From Acidobacteriota bacterium (GTDB lineage: Bacteria > Acidobacteriota > Polarisedimenticolia > J045), in the NCBI GenBank assembly GCA_024276295.1, contig JAJRXN010000154.1, positions 1 through 6,136 on the forward strand: a stretch of DNA of 6,136 bases. Direction: 5' to 3'. A model generated the notes under the pieces. It was not told where the DNA came from. It did no database searches and saw only the letters and a program-made list of their open reading frames with translations. This document shows positions 6,076-6,136 of the stretch, piece by piece (positions within the stretch are counted from its first letter, which is position 1; each line of letters begins with the position of its first letter). Position numbers and translations under genes: made by a program.

Positions 6076-6100
6076 GCGTGCGCGTGGGTGTGCGCGCGCA
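6073..6100. other. Alternating purine-pyrimidine tract (Z-DNA-prone)
   Basis: Bases 6073-6086 and 6088-6100 are strictly alternating pyrimidine/purine, mostly CG and TG steps, broken only at 6087. The tract lies between palindromes B and C. Such sequence can adopt left-handed DNA under negative supercoiling; any biological role here is unknown. Confidence 0.45.
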
Positions 6101-6103
6101 AGG

Positions 6104-6136
6104 CTCGATCGGCGGGGCAAGCCCCGCCGCTACGGG
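6104..6136 (-). repeat. GC-rich palindrome at the window end (repeat family member C)
   Basis: CGGCGGGGC (6110-6118) and GCCCCGCCG (6121-6129) form a perfect 9-bp stem around AA. Read on the minus strand it begins CCCGTAGCGGCG and is followed by ATCGAG, so it is an inverted copy of the element at 5998-6032. The window ends inside or just at the edge of the element. Confidence 0.7.

Noticed and set aside
5224..6120. A 298-codon minus-strand open frame opposite the hydrolase
   Set aside because: Ser/Arg/Pro-rich, reads through the palindromic repeats, has no motifs, and the plus strand encodes a clear alpha/beta fold.
5998..6136. Possible CRISPR array at the window end
   Set aside because: The copies differ in orientation and length and are palindromic, and the spacings are unequal with no repeat-spacer rhythm. 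They fit a REP-like family instead.

Overview
This 6.1-kb window is very GC-rich bacterial chromosomal DNA with four complete protein genes. None is interrupted, and I see no rRNA, tRNA, transposase or CRISPR array. The four genes are an alternative sigma-70-family factor (minus), a large secreted subtilisin-type protease (plus), a class I/II PLP-dependent aminotransferase (minus) and an alpha/beta-hydrolase-fold protein (plus). High GC, GTG starts, and an exported protease with 'DDDGNGYVDD', CARDB-like, jelly-roll and FN3-like modules suggest an environmental Gram-negative lineage such as Acidobacteriota, Myxococcota, Gemmatimonadota or a related uncultured group. That placement is an inference with low confidence.

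Layout. 1-62: a hairpin downstream of the sigma gene stop. 63-998 (minus): sigma factor with a readable promoter and ribosome binding site. 999-1302: divergent control region between sigma factor and protease, less GC-rich than its surroundings. 1303-3984 (plus): protease, with an S8 catalytic domain and three C-terminal beta-rich modules. 3951-5153 (minus): aminotransferase, convergent with the protease and overlapping its 3' end by 34 bp. 5154-5251: short divergent control region. 5252-5992 (plus): alpha/beta hydrolase whose nucleophile position is Gly instead of Ser. 5993-6136: a cluster of three related GC-rich palindromes, two of them separated by a Z-DNA-prone alternating tract.

The genes alternate in strand (-,+,-,+), so there is no multi-gene operon and each gene probably has its own promoter. 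Nothing in the sequence shows that the four act in one pathway. Divergent pairs (sigma/protease and aminotransferase/hydrolase) could share control regions, but that is unproven.

The most unusual observations are a small palindromic repeat family (REP-like) present at both ends of the window, with compensatory changes between copies, and the apparent loss of the catalytic serine in the hydrolase. I do not see a convincing new multi-gene system.
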